From JBGSKV01 sp041740975 (lineage in GTDB: Bacteria > Bdellovibrionota_B > Oligoflexia > Oligoflexales > JALZUQ01): DNA of 32,556 nucleotides. How positions within the stretch are numbered: the first letter of the stretch is position 1; each line of letters starts with the position of its first letter. Below are positions 7,446 to 14,525 of this stretch, piece by piece. The notes beneath the pieces were generated by a model. The model worked only from the letters and a program-made list of their open reading frames with translations. It did not search any database and was not told the DNA's origin. Position numbers and translations under genes: made by a program. The stretch spans positions 1 through 32,556 of the forward strand of contig JBGSKV010000015.1 of NCBI GenBank assembly GCA_041740975.1, written 5' to 3'.

Positions 7446-8044
7446 TCGATAATTATTTCCGAGCTATTTTGCCAAAATATACCGATAAGATTTTAGCTCT
7501 CTATAAAGCTTTACGTTTAACTCCAAACAACATATCAATCGGGTCGGTCGTCATTGCCGCCGTCGCGGCATTTCTTTGTGCCAAGGGTCATAATTTATCA
7601 GCTATTGCTATGTGGTGGCTTGGCAGGCTTTTTGATGGAACAGATGGCATTTACGCTAGGGCAACCGGACAGGCGACAGATTTTGGCGCTTACCTTGATA
7701 TCGTCTGCGACATGGCATCCTATTCACTGATGATTTTTGGTTTCATGACATTGCATCCCGAGTCAATGACATCGTGGGCCATCATTCTTTTCCTTTACGT
7801 CCTTTGCATCACAAGCGCCCTATCCTTGGGAACTATAGAAGAGCGAAGAAAGATTGAACCGCGGGATAATCGCGGGCTTAGACTCGGAGCGGGCTTGGCG
7901 GAAGGCGGTGAAACAGGGATGGCTTATACGGTATTTCTTTTATTTCCAGTCGCTCTACCGATTTTAGTGAAAATATGGATTACTATTTTAGTGCTCACGA
8001 TCGTTTTCCGAACTGTTCTAGCCAGGCGTATACTCGCGACTTAA
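7442..8044 (+). CDS. CDP-alcohol phosphatidyltransferase
   Basis: The 200-aa integral membrane protein contains the complete family signature D-x2-DG-x2-AR-x8-G-x3-D-x3-D (starting DGTDGIYAR, residues about 63-88), which binds CDP-linked lipid and catalytic metal. About six membrane helices follow. The enzyme transfers a phosphatidyl group from a CDP-alcohol to an acceptor alcohol; the acceptor cannot be told from sequence. Its ATG overlaps the fusion gene's stop (ATGA), so the two are coupled. It converges with the AhpD-like gene at 8062 with a 17-nt gap and no obvious terminator. Confidence 0.85.
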   Translation: MIDNYFRAILPKYTDKILALYKALRLTPNNISIGSVVIAAVAAFLCAKGHNLSAIAMWWLGRLFDGTDGIYARATGQATDFGAYLDIVCDMASYSLMIFGFMTLHPESMTSWAIILFLYVLCITSALSLGTIEERRKIEPRDNRGLRLGAGLAEGGETGMAYTVFLLFPVALPILVKIWITILVLTIVFRTVLARRILAT

Positions 8045-8061
8045 CACAGTTTGCTCCAAAA

Positions 8062-8622
8062 TCAGTAATTGTAACCGCCGGCACCGTCGGTTTCTACTTT
8101 AACCCCAAGACCAAGGACGACTCGATTAACGTAATTAAAATACGCAATGACACCTGCAGCATCGACAATTTCACGATCTGATAAGCCTATTTGCCGCATA
8201 GGCTCAATGTACTCATGCTCATTAACAGCGGAAGGATTCGTGGTCAATGCCACTGCGTATTGACAAAGGAGTCGATCTTTTTCATCCAAACATTCGATAA
8301 AATGCTGCTTTTGAAGTAGATTAATTCGATTCTCGCTTCTCCAATAGTGATTAAGAGCCAAGCTGTGATGCGTTATGCAATAATGGCAATTGTTTGCCGC
8401 TGAAACTACCACGGCTAGCATTTCTCGCTGTGCTCTTGAAAGAGGCGAATCTGCAAACATGGTGGATTCGTATAGCTTCATATGCTGCTCAAGAACATTA
8501 ATATTTAGGCTTTGTGCCTGGTGGACAGCAGCAAGTTTTCCTCTTCTATTCTTCAGACGCGTGTAAAATTCATTTATTTCGCCTTGGGCGCAATTGGGCT
8601 CGATCGTCGCTATAAAACTCAT
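8062..8622 (-). CDS. Peroxidase-related AhpD-like protein
   Basis: The 186-aa carboxymuconolactone decarboxylase/AhpD fold protein has the motif CHYCITHH (Cys79, Cys82 and the following histidines). That motif and the length fit the uncharacterised peroxidase-related subgroup. It is predicted cytoplasmic, with no signal peptide. It is transcribed leftwards from the gap 8623-8955, which holds two palindromes of the shared operator family. It is the second of three AhpD-like genes in the window (others at 4164 and 17521) and is diverged enough from them to be a separate subfamily. Confidence 0.82.
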   Translation of the reverse strand: MSFIATIEPNCAQGEINEFYTRLKNRRGKLAAVHQAQSLNINVLEQHMKLYESTMFADSPLSRAQREMLAVVVSAANNCHYCITHHSLALNHYWRSENRINLLQKQHFIECLDEKDRLLCQYAVALTTNPSAVNEHEYIEPMRQIGLSDREIVDAAGVIAYFNYVNRVVLGLGVKVETDGAGGYNY

Positions 8623-8733
8623 TTTGCAGCCTTCATTAATAAAAATCTAAAAAGGAACCACATAGGAACCGTTATTCTATATTACTAACCGTCTAGATTT
8701 ACTAGAAATACCCTATCTCCTTGACCGTAAAAA

Positions 8734-8751
8734 TAGTTTACATGTAAACTA
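8734..8751. promoter_or_regulatory. Palindromic operator, copy 2 (core GTTTACATGTAAAC)
   Basis: This is a perfect 18-bp palindrome TAGTTTACATGTAAACTA. Compared with the other copies, T and A at the inner symmetric positions become C and G together, so symmetry is preserved. It lies about 112 nt upstream of the leftward AhpD-like gene. Confidence 0.7.
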
Positions 8752-8920
8752 CATATATAAATAAAAATCCAAAATTTAACTAGTTTCAGCTTGTTACAAG
8801 AAATTATAAAACGACCAGAAAGTGGCCATAGATGCCAAAATCTTTCACATTTAAATGGCGGATATTCCTAAAGTTCCCTTATAAATCAGCCAGCTTAAGT
8901 CTGGCGGCCTTCTTGCATAT

Positions 8921-8934
8921 GTTTATATATGAAC
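8921..8934. promoter_or_regulatory. Palindromic operator, copy 3 (imperfect)
   Basis: GTTTATATATGAAC differs from the perfect core by one base. It sits 21 nt before the chosen start of the lipoprotein gene and overlaps an in-frame ATG at 8929, which is one reason to prefer the later start at 8956. Confidence 0.6.
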
Positions 8935-8955
8935 TTTAATATATTGCGGGGTCTT

Positions 8956-9888
8956 ATGAGATATTTTCACGTCATCCCTTGCTTAGCAGCTTGCGCAGCA
9001 CTAATCTCGTGTATACAGCCAAACGGAAAAAAGAAGAACAATGCCAAGACGCCAGCAGCAACGGCGGTTACCAATGGCCCCGGGTTTTTCGATGCTTCTT
9101 TCGAATCCAATTCGTCGTTTCTCAAAGTGACTTTAACGCCGCTCCTGACAACGCAGCATGCCGAGGGGCAAGGCAAGAATGCCGACATCTGGTATTCATC
9201 AAATATTCAGTCCTTATTTGGAAGCGCTTCCGCGAGCGCCCCTGAAGGAACTGTTGCAATCAAGAAATTTTCAACCCCTGACAACCAAATCATGGTTACT
9301 GGGATGGTAAAAAAGAACGGCAGCTGGCAATACTACATGGGCCCTCAGTCGCAGTTTCCAACCGCGCCCATAGCGAGCATGGAAGCGCAAATGTGCATAG
9401 GCTGCCATCAGGCCACTGGGTCACAGACAGATCAACTACCATATCTTTCAAAGGCTCAAATTTCCGGCAGTTCATCGAGCAATGCAACGCCAGGACCAGG
9501 CGCAATGGATGCAAATTTTAAAATTAGCTCGCAGTTTGTGAAAGGAACACAGCTTCCACTTCCAACGACCCAGCACGGTGAAGGTAAGGGAAAAAACGCT
9601 GAAATATGGTACTCGACAAATATCAAAAGTCTTTTCGGCCAAACATCTGTTCCCTCAGTTCCTACGGGAACAGTCGCAATCAAGCAGTTTTTGACTGCTG
9701 ACAACAAAACCATGATCACGGGAATGGTTAAAGCTGGGGGAACCTGGCAATATTACATGGGCCCAGCAACGCCTTTCCCGACGACGCCCTTGCCAAGCTC
9801 TGATGCTCAAATGTGTATAGGGTGCCATCAAAGCACGGGATCACAAACCGACATGCTTCCTTACTTATCGAAAGCTACAGGTATTTGA
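8956..9888 (+). CDS. Lipoprotein with two tandem CxxCH (cytochrome P460-like) domains
   Basis: The 310-aa protein has a lipobox LISC with Cys19. Two copies of a domain of about 130 residues follow (about 41-171 and 172-310). Each begins with GPG(A/F)-D-F, contains TTQH-EG-GKNA-IWYS, then GTVAIK-F, TGMVK and W-YYMGP, and ends with a haem-binding motif CIGCHQ (Cys147 and Cys287) followed by TGSQTD-LPYL. The CxxCH near the domain end and the VTGMVK-W-YYMGP strand pattern resemble cytochrome P460-type domains, but the match is by eye. It is probably a di-haem, membrane-anchored periplasmic protein. The start at 8956 gives a clean signal peptide with GCGGGG just upstream; 8929 lies inside the palindrome. 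Confidence 0.72.
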   Translation: MRYFHVIPCLAACAALISCIQPNGKKKNNAKTPAATAVTNGPGFFDASFESNSSFLKVTLTPLLTTQHAEGQGKNADIWYSSNIQSLFGSASASAPEGTVAIKKFSTPDNQIMVTGMVKKNGSWQYYMGPQSQFPTAPIASMEAQMCIGCHQATGSQTDQLPYLSKAQISGSSSSNATPGPGAMDANFKISSQFVKGTQLPLPTTQHGEGKGKNAEIWYSTNIKSLFGQTSVPSVPTGTVAIKQFLTADNKTMITGMVKAGGTWQYYMGPATPFPTTPLPSSDAQMCIGCHQSTGSQTDMLPYLSKATGI

Positions 9889-10009
9889 GGACTCAGATTT
9901 CACGGAGAGCACTCATTTCTTTGGAAGTGTCCGGTGAGTTTCTTGAGTCCCCTGGAGGGATAGCAAGTTGAAAGCGATCATTGACAATGCCAAGAAAGAG
10001 TTACCGTTC
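9889..10009. other. Intergenic inverted repeats between convergent genes
   Basis: The arms GGACTCA (9889-9895) and TGAGTCC (9944-9950) enclose a second, inner pair ACTCA/TGAGT (9911-9915 and 9935-9939). This nested structure could fold in RNA and may end transcription of the upstream lipoprotein gene. No T-tract follows. A 27-codon TTG-started frame at 9968 with GGAGGG upstream is not convincing. Confidence 0.3.
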
Positions 10010-10372
10010 CTAAGCGAAGAGTCCGGGCAAAAACGCAAACCCGGCACCTAATAAGTAAAAAGCTAAAGATAAAAAATAAATGGTTCTCGACCAATCTTTG
10101 GTTGTTGCACACGCATCGCCCAATTTGGGGTCCGCGGGACAAGCCGCCAATCTCGCTTTCCACTGAAGGTATCCGGCCATTGATAACATGACAGCGCCAA
10201 AGCCAAAAAAATAAAGCTTCTGTTCGGAAAGCCAAATTAACTGTGGAAACATACCAATTAAGCTGGCGAAAGTCGCTCCGGCGCCAAGCACAATAAATAA
10301 AGCAGGTAACGCGCAGCATACGATGGTACTCGCCGAAGAAAACAAACTCACAAAAGAGCTTAATCGTTTCAT
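10010..10372 (-). CDS. MerT-like small metal transport membrane protein
   Basis: The 120-aa protein has three to four membrane helices, a vicinal Cys pair in the first (STIVCCALPALFIVLGAGA) and two further cysteines in the cytosolic loop (AACPADPKLGDACATTKDW). This is the same cysteine layout as MerT, but sequence similarity to the window's merT is low. It lies 1 nt downstream of the HMA protein gene and is the last gene of the sigma-factor operon. The start at 10372 follows GCGGAA; the in-frame longer version begins inside the HMA gene. It likely moves a soft metal ion with the preceding periplasmic protein; the metal (Hg, Cu, Ag or other) is unknown. Confidence 0.65.
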   Translation of the reverse strand: MKRLSSFVSLFSSASTIVCCALPALFIVLGAGATFASLIGMFPQLIWLSEQKLYFFGFGAVMLSMAGYLQWKARLAACPADPKLGDACATTKDWSRTIYFLSLAFYLLGAGFAFLPGLFA

Positions 10373-10373
10373 A

Positions 10374-10655
10374 TTATTTCCGCTCGATTGAAGTGACGTT
10401 GTAGCCTGCATCCTTAAGAATTTCGCCTATGCGATCATTAGAGATATCCTGGTTTTCTTTTAGATTTAGCTTAACAAGTTTGTCGCTAAGGTTAACGTCG
10501 ACAGTTTCGACCGAAGGCTCTGCTTTGAATTTTTTAGTAATACCTTGGGCGCAAAATCCGCAGACCATGCCGTTGACGCCGATTTTTATGGCTGTTCCCG
10601 CAGAAAATGCAGGAAAAGACGCTAATAGTAGAAACATTAAAATGACTTTTTTCAT
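10374..10655 (-). CDS. Periplasmic HMA-domain metal-binding protein
   Basis: The 93-aa protein has a signal peptide (MKKVILMFLLLASFPAFSAG) and a single HMA fold with the motif GMVCGFCAQG. It has the same size and architecture as MerP but clearly different sequence (its site is CGFC rather than CAAC). It is located between an outer-membrane-like gene and a MerT-like gene on the same strand, so a periplasmic metal chaperone feeding the transporter is the natural reading. It is probably expressed from the ECF sigma promoter upstream. Confidence 0.78.
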   Translation of the reverse strand: MKKVILMFLLLASFPAFSAGTAIKIGVNGMVCGFCAQGITKKFKAEPSVETVDVNLSDKLVKLNLKENQDISNDRIGEILKDAGYNVTSIERK

Positions 10656-10668
10656 ACAAGGTCTCCCA

Positions 10669-11307
10669 TTAAAAGTGAAACATAAAATTCATCATCAAGT
10701 CCCCCCTAAGGCTAACGCCTGACTCGACAAGAAAACTTTTATAGAAAACTCTATAAAGAGGCGTGATGACGTAGTCTTCTTTTAATGTGGGGTGGTATTG
10801 ATACTGGACCATGAACCAGCTAGCGATTTCGTTAAACTCGGCTTCATAGGGCGCAAGACCTAAGCGAAATTCACCGTGATCAAATCTGTCTGCGACGTTT
10901 GACCACATGGTCTCCCATTTTCCCATGATAAACCAAGTCCTACTCTCGGCATCAGCTTCAATTCCGACTTGCTCCGCGTGACCTTTTTTGTCAAGAAACT
11001 GCGCTCCGCCTGCGCCGCCATACACATAGATATTTGCCTGCGAGTCGGGGTTGTTCCAGCGCTTAAGCAGAAAGTCTGCTTGCGGCATGTAAACCAGGTA
11101 CTCACCTTCTGGCATTTCCATGCGCATCGCGCGGGCGGCAACCGCAGCATAATGCGTGTAGCTATACGTAAGCCAATAATCACTCAGAAATGGCTGATTC
11201 CATGTCATAACGCCAATCGAGTCTTTGTAGGAAACTGGGTGTGCAAAGACGTTCACCGGAAATACAAACAAAAAATAAATGAAAAATGCAATGTAGGCTT
11301 TAAACAT
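10669..11307 (-). CDS. Secreted, predicted outer-membrane beta-barrel protein of unknown family
   Basis: The 212-aa protein has a signal peptide ending VFA-HPV. The body is rich in alternating aromatic strands (DYWLTYSYTHYAAVAAR; YLVYMPQADFLLKRW; RTWFIMGKWETMW; ASWFMVQYQYHP), and the protein ends in Phe (MMNFMFHF), as outer-membrane barrels do. The family is not recognised. Its start overlaps the end of the anti-sigma-like gene by 8 nt, and it is followed 13 nt later by the HMA gene, so it belongs to the sigma-controlled metal module. It could be an outer-membrane conduit or sensor for the same metal; this is inference. Confidence 0.6.
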   Translation of the reverse strand: MFKAYIAFFIYFLFVFPVNVFAHPVSYKDSIGVMTWNQPFLSDYWLTYSYTHYAAVAARAMRMEMPEGEYLVYMPQADFLLKRWNNPDSQANIYVYGGAGGAQFLDKKGHAEQVGIEADAESRTWFIMGKWETMWSNVADRFDHGEFRLGLAPYEAEFNEIASWFMVQYQYHPTLKEDYVITPLYRVFYKSFLVESGVSLRGDLMMNFMFHF

Positions 11308-11851
11308 AAAGCACTCTCTTTCTTAACAGACGAGTCGCTCGACCAAATTCAAGCAAGGCGACACCGCCTAGTATTGCTCCAGCAAGCCACGCAATGGTTA
11401 GAATTTCAAAAACGTCAGCGCCGAACAGAAGAAACACAAACATCGAGGCAAGACTAAGTGCGCTAATCTGAATGGCTTGATGTTTACGGAGAACTCTAAG
11501 CTCGTCAAAATTCAAAACATAAGCGCTGATCAATAAAGATGTGCCGACAAATAATGTGCCGCAAGCAAACATACATCCCTGCGTCCCAAGCCGCATAAAT
11601 AAATGCATAATTCGATGTTCGTCGGTTAAGCTCATGCCAAACTGTGGGCAGAACAATAAAATTATACTTCCAATAAAAATCTGAATTACTCCAAGCTTGA
11701 AAAAGATATGAAGACCAGAAGGATTAAGATCACGCCTTACTTGTCCGACAATTTTTTCCTTTACCAATTTGGGAGTTTCGGTTGATTCCGCTGCCATGAA
11801 TTCGTTGAATTCGGCGCGCCAAATTGTTTCGTTAGGATTTCTGTCAGTCAT
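11300..11851 (-). CDS. Anti-sigma-like integral membrane protein
   Basis: The 183-aa protein has an N-terminal cytosolic stretch of about 45 residues followed by about four membrane helices (for example LGVIQIFIGSIILLFC and AIQISALSLASMFVFLLFG). It has no recognised zinc-binding anti-sigma motif. Assignment rests on context: its ATG overlaps the sigma gene's stop (ATGA), with GGAGG just upstream inside the sigma gene. Membrane proteins coupled like this are usual sigma antagonists. Cysteines in the membrane part (FCPQFG; GTQGCMFACG) could sense metal or redox state, which is inferred. Confidence 0.6.
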   Translation of the reverse strand: MTDRNPNETIWRAEFNEFMAAESTETPKLVKEKIVGQVRRDLNPSGLHIFFKLGVIQIFIGSIILLFCPQFGMSLTDEHRIMHLFMRLGTQGCMFACGTLFVGTSLLISAYVLNFDELRVLRKHQAIQISALSLASMFVFLLFGADVFEILTIAWLAGAILGGVALLEFGRATRLLRKRVLYV

Positions 11852-12363
11852 ATCGACCTCCGAAGTTTTCTCACAGCGCGACTGATAAGTTGACGAACGT
11901 TTCCGGAAGAGGTTTGGAGCCTTTCAGCGATTTGCGAGAAATCAAGTCCTTGCCGATAACGCATCTCCAGAGCTTTTAATTGCGATTCAGACAACTCATG
12001 CAAAGCATTGACTATGGGTTCCGTGGAGGCGATCGAGTCGGTGGAAGAATGTTGTTCAATTTGGTTGCTTTCGGTCGCTTTTTCACTTTTTTTGATTTTT
12101 ATGTGATCAAGTAATACTGATCTACTTATCGTGAATAGCCATGGAGCAAATAAAAATTTATTGGAATAAAGATGTCTGGATTTGTGAAGTTTCAAGAATA
12201 TCGCCTGAAGCAAATCATCCATTTCGTTGCGATTGAATAGTCTTTTGCTAATGTACGCATAAGCCTTTCCGGAATAGCGCCGGTAAATTTCTTCAAATGC
12301 TAAATTGTCGCCACCTTGGTAGGCTTGCATTAGATCCTCATCTGACTGCGCTTTTTTGGTCAT
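11848..12363 (-). CDS. ECF-type RNA polymerase sigma factor (first of two)
   Basis: The 171-aa protein has sigma-2 (residues about 8-85; EEIYRRYSGKAYAYISKRLF, DDLLQAIFLKLHK, FAPWLFTISRSVLLDHIK). A charged linker follows, then sigma-4 (about 120-171; LHELSESQLKALEMRY, DFSQIAERLQTSSGNVRQLISRAVRKLR). The ATG at 12363 follows GGAAGG by about 4 nt; an upstream TTG at 12381 would add six residues without a better site. It heads a five-gene minus-strand operon (sigma, anti-sigma, outer-membrane protein, HMA, MerT-like), so it probably drives its own module in response to envelope metal. Confidence 0.85.
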   Translation of the reverse strand: MTKKAQSDEDLMQAYQGGDNLAFEEIYRRYSGKAYAYISKRLFNRNEMDDLLQAIFLKLHKSRHLYSNKFLFAPWLFTISRSVLLDHIKIKKSEKATESNQIEQHSSTDSIASTEPIVNALHELSESQLKALEMRYRQGLDFSQIAERLQTSSGNVRQLISRAVRKLRRSI

Positions 12364-12386
12364 CAAACCTTCCACTTCCAAGATGA

Positions 12387-12414
12387 TTTACGAGCCAAAG
12401 GCTTGTTTGTGACA
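12387..12414 (-). promoter_or_regulatory. Candidate ECF promoter of the sigma operon
   Basis: On the minus strand TGTCACAA (12414-12407) is followed after 14 nt by CGTAAA (12392-12387). This is the general shape of ECF promoters (an AAC/ACAA-type -35 and a CGT-type -10), placed to give a leader of roughly 15-20 nt before the sigma start. No second instance was found to confirm it. Confidence 0.3.
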
Positions 12415-12475
12415 ATTGGCTAAAAATCTTATTAATATGCTGATTTTAAAGGAGAATTTATAAAAATGCGGCAGG

Positions 12476-12967
12476 CTATCGCATTGTTTTGGCGCGATCC
12501 TCGGCATTTTGCTTTATCCGTTTCAATTGTTCGACCGCTTTGGGGTCCAGAGGAATCACGAGTTTTTGGACTCTGGCAGTGTGGGCTGGAAAAACCCTTT
12601 CAAATTCTTTTTTGCCTTTATCGGTAAGCGCGTATTTCGGCCGCGATTCACTTTTTCCAGAAACCGCTTTGATCAATTTATCGACGACAAGACGTTTAAA
12701 AAATGCGGTGATGTTACCCCGTGTGACAACCATGCGATTGGCTATAACTGAAGGCGCCATGGGTCCTTCAAAATATAAGTAAAACAGGATTTGAAACCTA
12801 GATACTGTCGATCCCTCTTTTTGCAAATTGGATTCAAGTATTGAAAGGACTGCTTTTTGAGCCTCCATGATGGCGCGCCAAGTAATGATTTCTGGAGCTT
12901 TCAGAATACCTTGGAAAGTTTGGTTTTGGGGCTGTGCTTTTTGACGCAATCGTTTCGCGTGCCTCAT
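12476..12967 (-). CDS. MarR-family transcriptional regulator
   Basis: The 163-aa protein has a central winged helix: QILFYLYFEGPMAPSVIANRM, then VTRGNITAFFKRLVVDKLIKA, then the wing SGKSESRPKYALTDKGKKEFE. Long flanking helices suited to dimerisation surround it, the MarR pattern. Such dimers bind short palindromes and usually respond to phenols, quinones, oxidants or metals. No cysteine is visible in the core, so a ligand rather than thiol switch is more likely. It lies 79 nt downstream of the membrane protein gene on the same strand and may be co-transcribed with it from the promoter holding the 26-bp palindrome, which would give autoregulation. It is the best local candidate to bind the repeated GTTTATATATAAAC sites. 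Confidence 0.82.
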   Translation of the reverse strand: MRHAKRLRQKAQPQNQTFQGILKAPEIITWRAIMEAQKAVLSILESNLQKEGSTVSRFQILFYLYFEGPMAPSVIANRMVVTRGNITAFFKRLVVDKLIKAVSGKSESRPKYALTDKGKKEFERVFPAHTARVQKLVIPLDPKAVEQLKRIKQNAEDRAKTMR

Positions 12968-13046
12968 GAAAGAAATCTGTAACCTGAAAAGAGCAGTCTA
13001 ACATGCCTATCGAAAAGGGAAAATTATAGATTATTGCATTTAATGA

Positions 13047-13457
13047 TTACTTTTGACCGGTACACACCATGAAAACATCCCTTAAGTCAAAAGGCAGAGA
13101 CACTAAGATCGTCAATGTTAGAGCGAAAAGCCAGAGGCGCAGTGGATTCAGACCAGACTGTGCGTTCTCAGTGAGAGCTGTCATCTTTAAATTACCGCTT
13201 TTCAGCAAATAGAAAAGTAACGGCGGCCAGCATATAAGGTGCGCCAAAGCAATCATATGCACAGTGCGCCAAATAGCGAAAAAGACGGTAGCTAACACCA
13301 TTGTGCAGAGGAAGGTGAAAAGTATCCAGCGTGCTTCAACATATCTGAGGAAGAAGACGGCAACCATAAATACACCTACCATCCAACTTACCCATGCTTG
13401 GACACCTGGCTTGAGAGCAAACATCTGAGAGAACATCTCCCTTATCAACTCGCCCAT
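13047..13457 (-). CDS. Four-helix inner-membrane protein of unknown family
   Basis: The 136-aa protein has about four membrane helices (VQAWVSWMVGVFMVAVFFLRY; ILFTFLCTMVLATVFFAIW; HMIALAHLICWPPLLFYLL; LWLFALTLTILVSLPFDL). A histidine pair (VHMIALAHLICW) between helices could bind haem or metal. GGAG lies before the start. It is divergently oriented to yceI with the longest copy of the palindromic operator between them, and it precedes marR. YceI-type proteins are often encoded next to small membrane cytochromes of b561 type, which would fit the location, but no family signature is seen. Confidence 0.6.
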   Translation of the reverse strand: MGELIREMFSQMFALKPGVQAWVSWMVGVFMVAVFFLRYVEARWILFTFLCTMVLATVFFAIWRTVHMIALAHLICWPPLLFYLLKSGNLKMTALTENAQSGLNPLRLWLFALTLTILVSLPFDLRDVFMVCTGQK

Positions 13458-13495
13458 GGAGTATCTCCGGTTAAAACGATTTTTAATTGACCACG

Positions 13496-13521
13496 AATAT
13501 AGTTTATATATAAACTATATT
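13496..13521. promoter_or_regulatory. Palindromic operator, copy 4 (26-bp perfect palindrome)
   Basis: The shared core GTTTATATATAAAC (13502-13515) is extended by six paired bases on each side (AATATA and TATATT), making a 26-bp perfect palindrome. It lies in the divergent promoter region between the membrane protein-marR genes (39 nt away) and yceI (47 nt away). It is the longest and best copy, which suits the operator nearest a regulator gene. Confidence 0.78.
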
Positions 13522-13567
13522 TCTATTTCAATCGTATTGATCAATAGTTATGTGGGGTGGAAAACTT

Positions 13568-14173
13568 ATGAAACAATGGATAGTCGTTGCGGTGGCGTTG
13601 CAGTTGCTCTTAGGAAGCGAGGCGGTATTAGCTAAGACCTACAAAGTCGACAAAGAACATACGAATGTAGGCTTTGCGGTTAAGCACCTCATGATCAGTA
13701 AGGTTCGAGGCCGGTTTAACGATTTCGAGGGCGAGTTTTCATTCGATGAAAAATCTAAAACCTTTACGACAGTGAAAGCCACGTTCGATGTTAATTCAAT
13801 CGATACTAATGAAAAAGATCGCGATAAGCATCTCAAGAGCCCTGATTTTTTCGGCGTCGATCCCAAAAATCCGAAAGCGCCTGGAAATAAAATACTCTTT
13901 GAAATGCTAACCTACTCACCTTTAAAGGGCGGTAGTGGCAAAGCTACCGGGAATCTCACAATTAAGGGGATTACAAAGAAGATCGAACTTGAGGTCGAGG
14001 AAGGTGGATTCGCCAAGGATCCATGGGGCAATGAAAGAGCTGCATTTACCGCGCGCGGCAAAATTAACCGCAAGGACTTTGGTCTGAATTGGAACAAAGT
14101 CATCGAAACCGGCGGAATCATGGTTGGGGAAGAGATTGAACTATTGATCGAAGCGCAAGGTATTGCGATTTAA
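13568..14173 (+). CDS. yceI: YceI-family periplasmic lipocalin-like protein
   Basis: The 201-aa protein has a signal peptide (about 22 residues, ending VLA) followed by the YceI beta-barrel: YKVDKEHTNVGFAVKHL, KVRGRFNDFEGEFSFD, SIDTNEKDRDKHLKSPDFF, GNLTIKGITKKIELEVE and DFGLNWNK. YceI proteins bind isoprenoid-type lipids or quinones and are commonly induced by oxidative or acid stress. The ATG at 13568 has GGGGTGG upstream with about 7-nt spacing; the in-frame ATG at 13550 has no site. It is the first gene of the bufferin-like operon, 22 nt before the first precursor peptide, behind the palindrome at 13496-13521. Confidence 0.9.
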   Translation: MKQWIVVAVALQLLLGSEAVLAKTYKVDKEHTNVGFAVKHLMISKVRGRFNDFEGEFSFDEKSKTFTTVKATFDVNSIDTNEKDRDKHLKSPDFFGVDPKNPKAPGNKILFEMLTYSPLKGGSGKATGNLTIKGITKKIELEVEEGGFAKDPWGNERAAFTARGKINRKDFGLNWNKVIETGGIMVGEEIELLIEAQGIAI

Positions 14174-14195
14174 CTTTAATTAAGGAGGACAGGGA

Positions 14196-14486
14196 ATGAA
14201 ATCAAGTTTGTTTTCGGTAGCGGTGTCAGGCGCAATTGCATTGTCTAGCTCATTAGCTTTCGGCGCTGGCGAGAACACGCCTACGCAAGACGCTAAGATG
14301 AAGTCTGCCGATATGGGCGAGTGTCATGGGATCAATAGCTGTAAGGGAACGGGAGCCTGTGGTGGCAAGGGTCATTCTTGCGCGGGCAAAAATTCCTGCA
14401 AAGGCAAAGGCTGGCTGAAGTTGTCCAAAGCGGACTGCACAGCGAAAAAAGGCAAGTTCAAAGCGGAAAAGATGGAAAACCAGTAA
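14196..14486 (+). CDS. Bufferin-like RiPP precursor peptide 1
   Basis: The 96-aa peptide has a signal peptide (ending AFGAG) and a mature part with six cysteines at 43, 49, 55, 62, 68 and 81. The spacing CHGINSC, HSCAG, NSCKG, KGW and a last Cys resembles the DUF2282 bufferin peptides matured by MNIO enzymes. In known bufferins the MNIO enzyme converts cysteines to heterocycles and the peptide chelates copper in the periplasm. GGAGG lies 7 nt upstream. It is followed 39 nt later by a second peptide with the same six positions and then by the MNIO gene. The function in this organism is inferred from the cluster. Confidence 0.82.
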   Translation: MKSSLFSVAVSGAIALSSSLAFGAGENTPTQDAKMKSADMGECHGINSCKGTGACGGKGHSCAGKNSCKGKGWLKLSKADCTAKKGKFKAEKMENQ

Positions 14487-14525
14487 AATCTAGGCAGATT
14501 TAATTACACCCGAGAGGAGTCTTCA

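Larger units (their letters stand above)
8623..8955. other. Divergent AT-rich control region
   Basis: This gap of 333 nt lies between a leftward AhpD-like gene and a rightward lipoprotein gene. It contains no credible ORF. It holds one 18-bp perfect palindrome (8734-8751) and one imperfect copy (8921-8934) of the operator described separately, set in very AT-rich DNA suited to two divergent promoters. Confidence 0.6.

Noticed and set aside
9968..10051. 27-codon TTG-started ORF with GGAGGG upstream
   Set aside because: It runs antisense into the MerT-like gene, has no signal or motif and no homologue that I recognise; the ribosome-site match may be chance.
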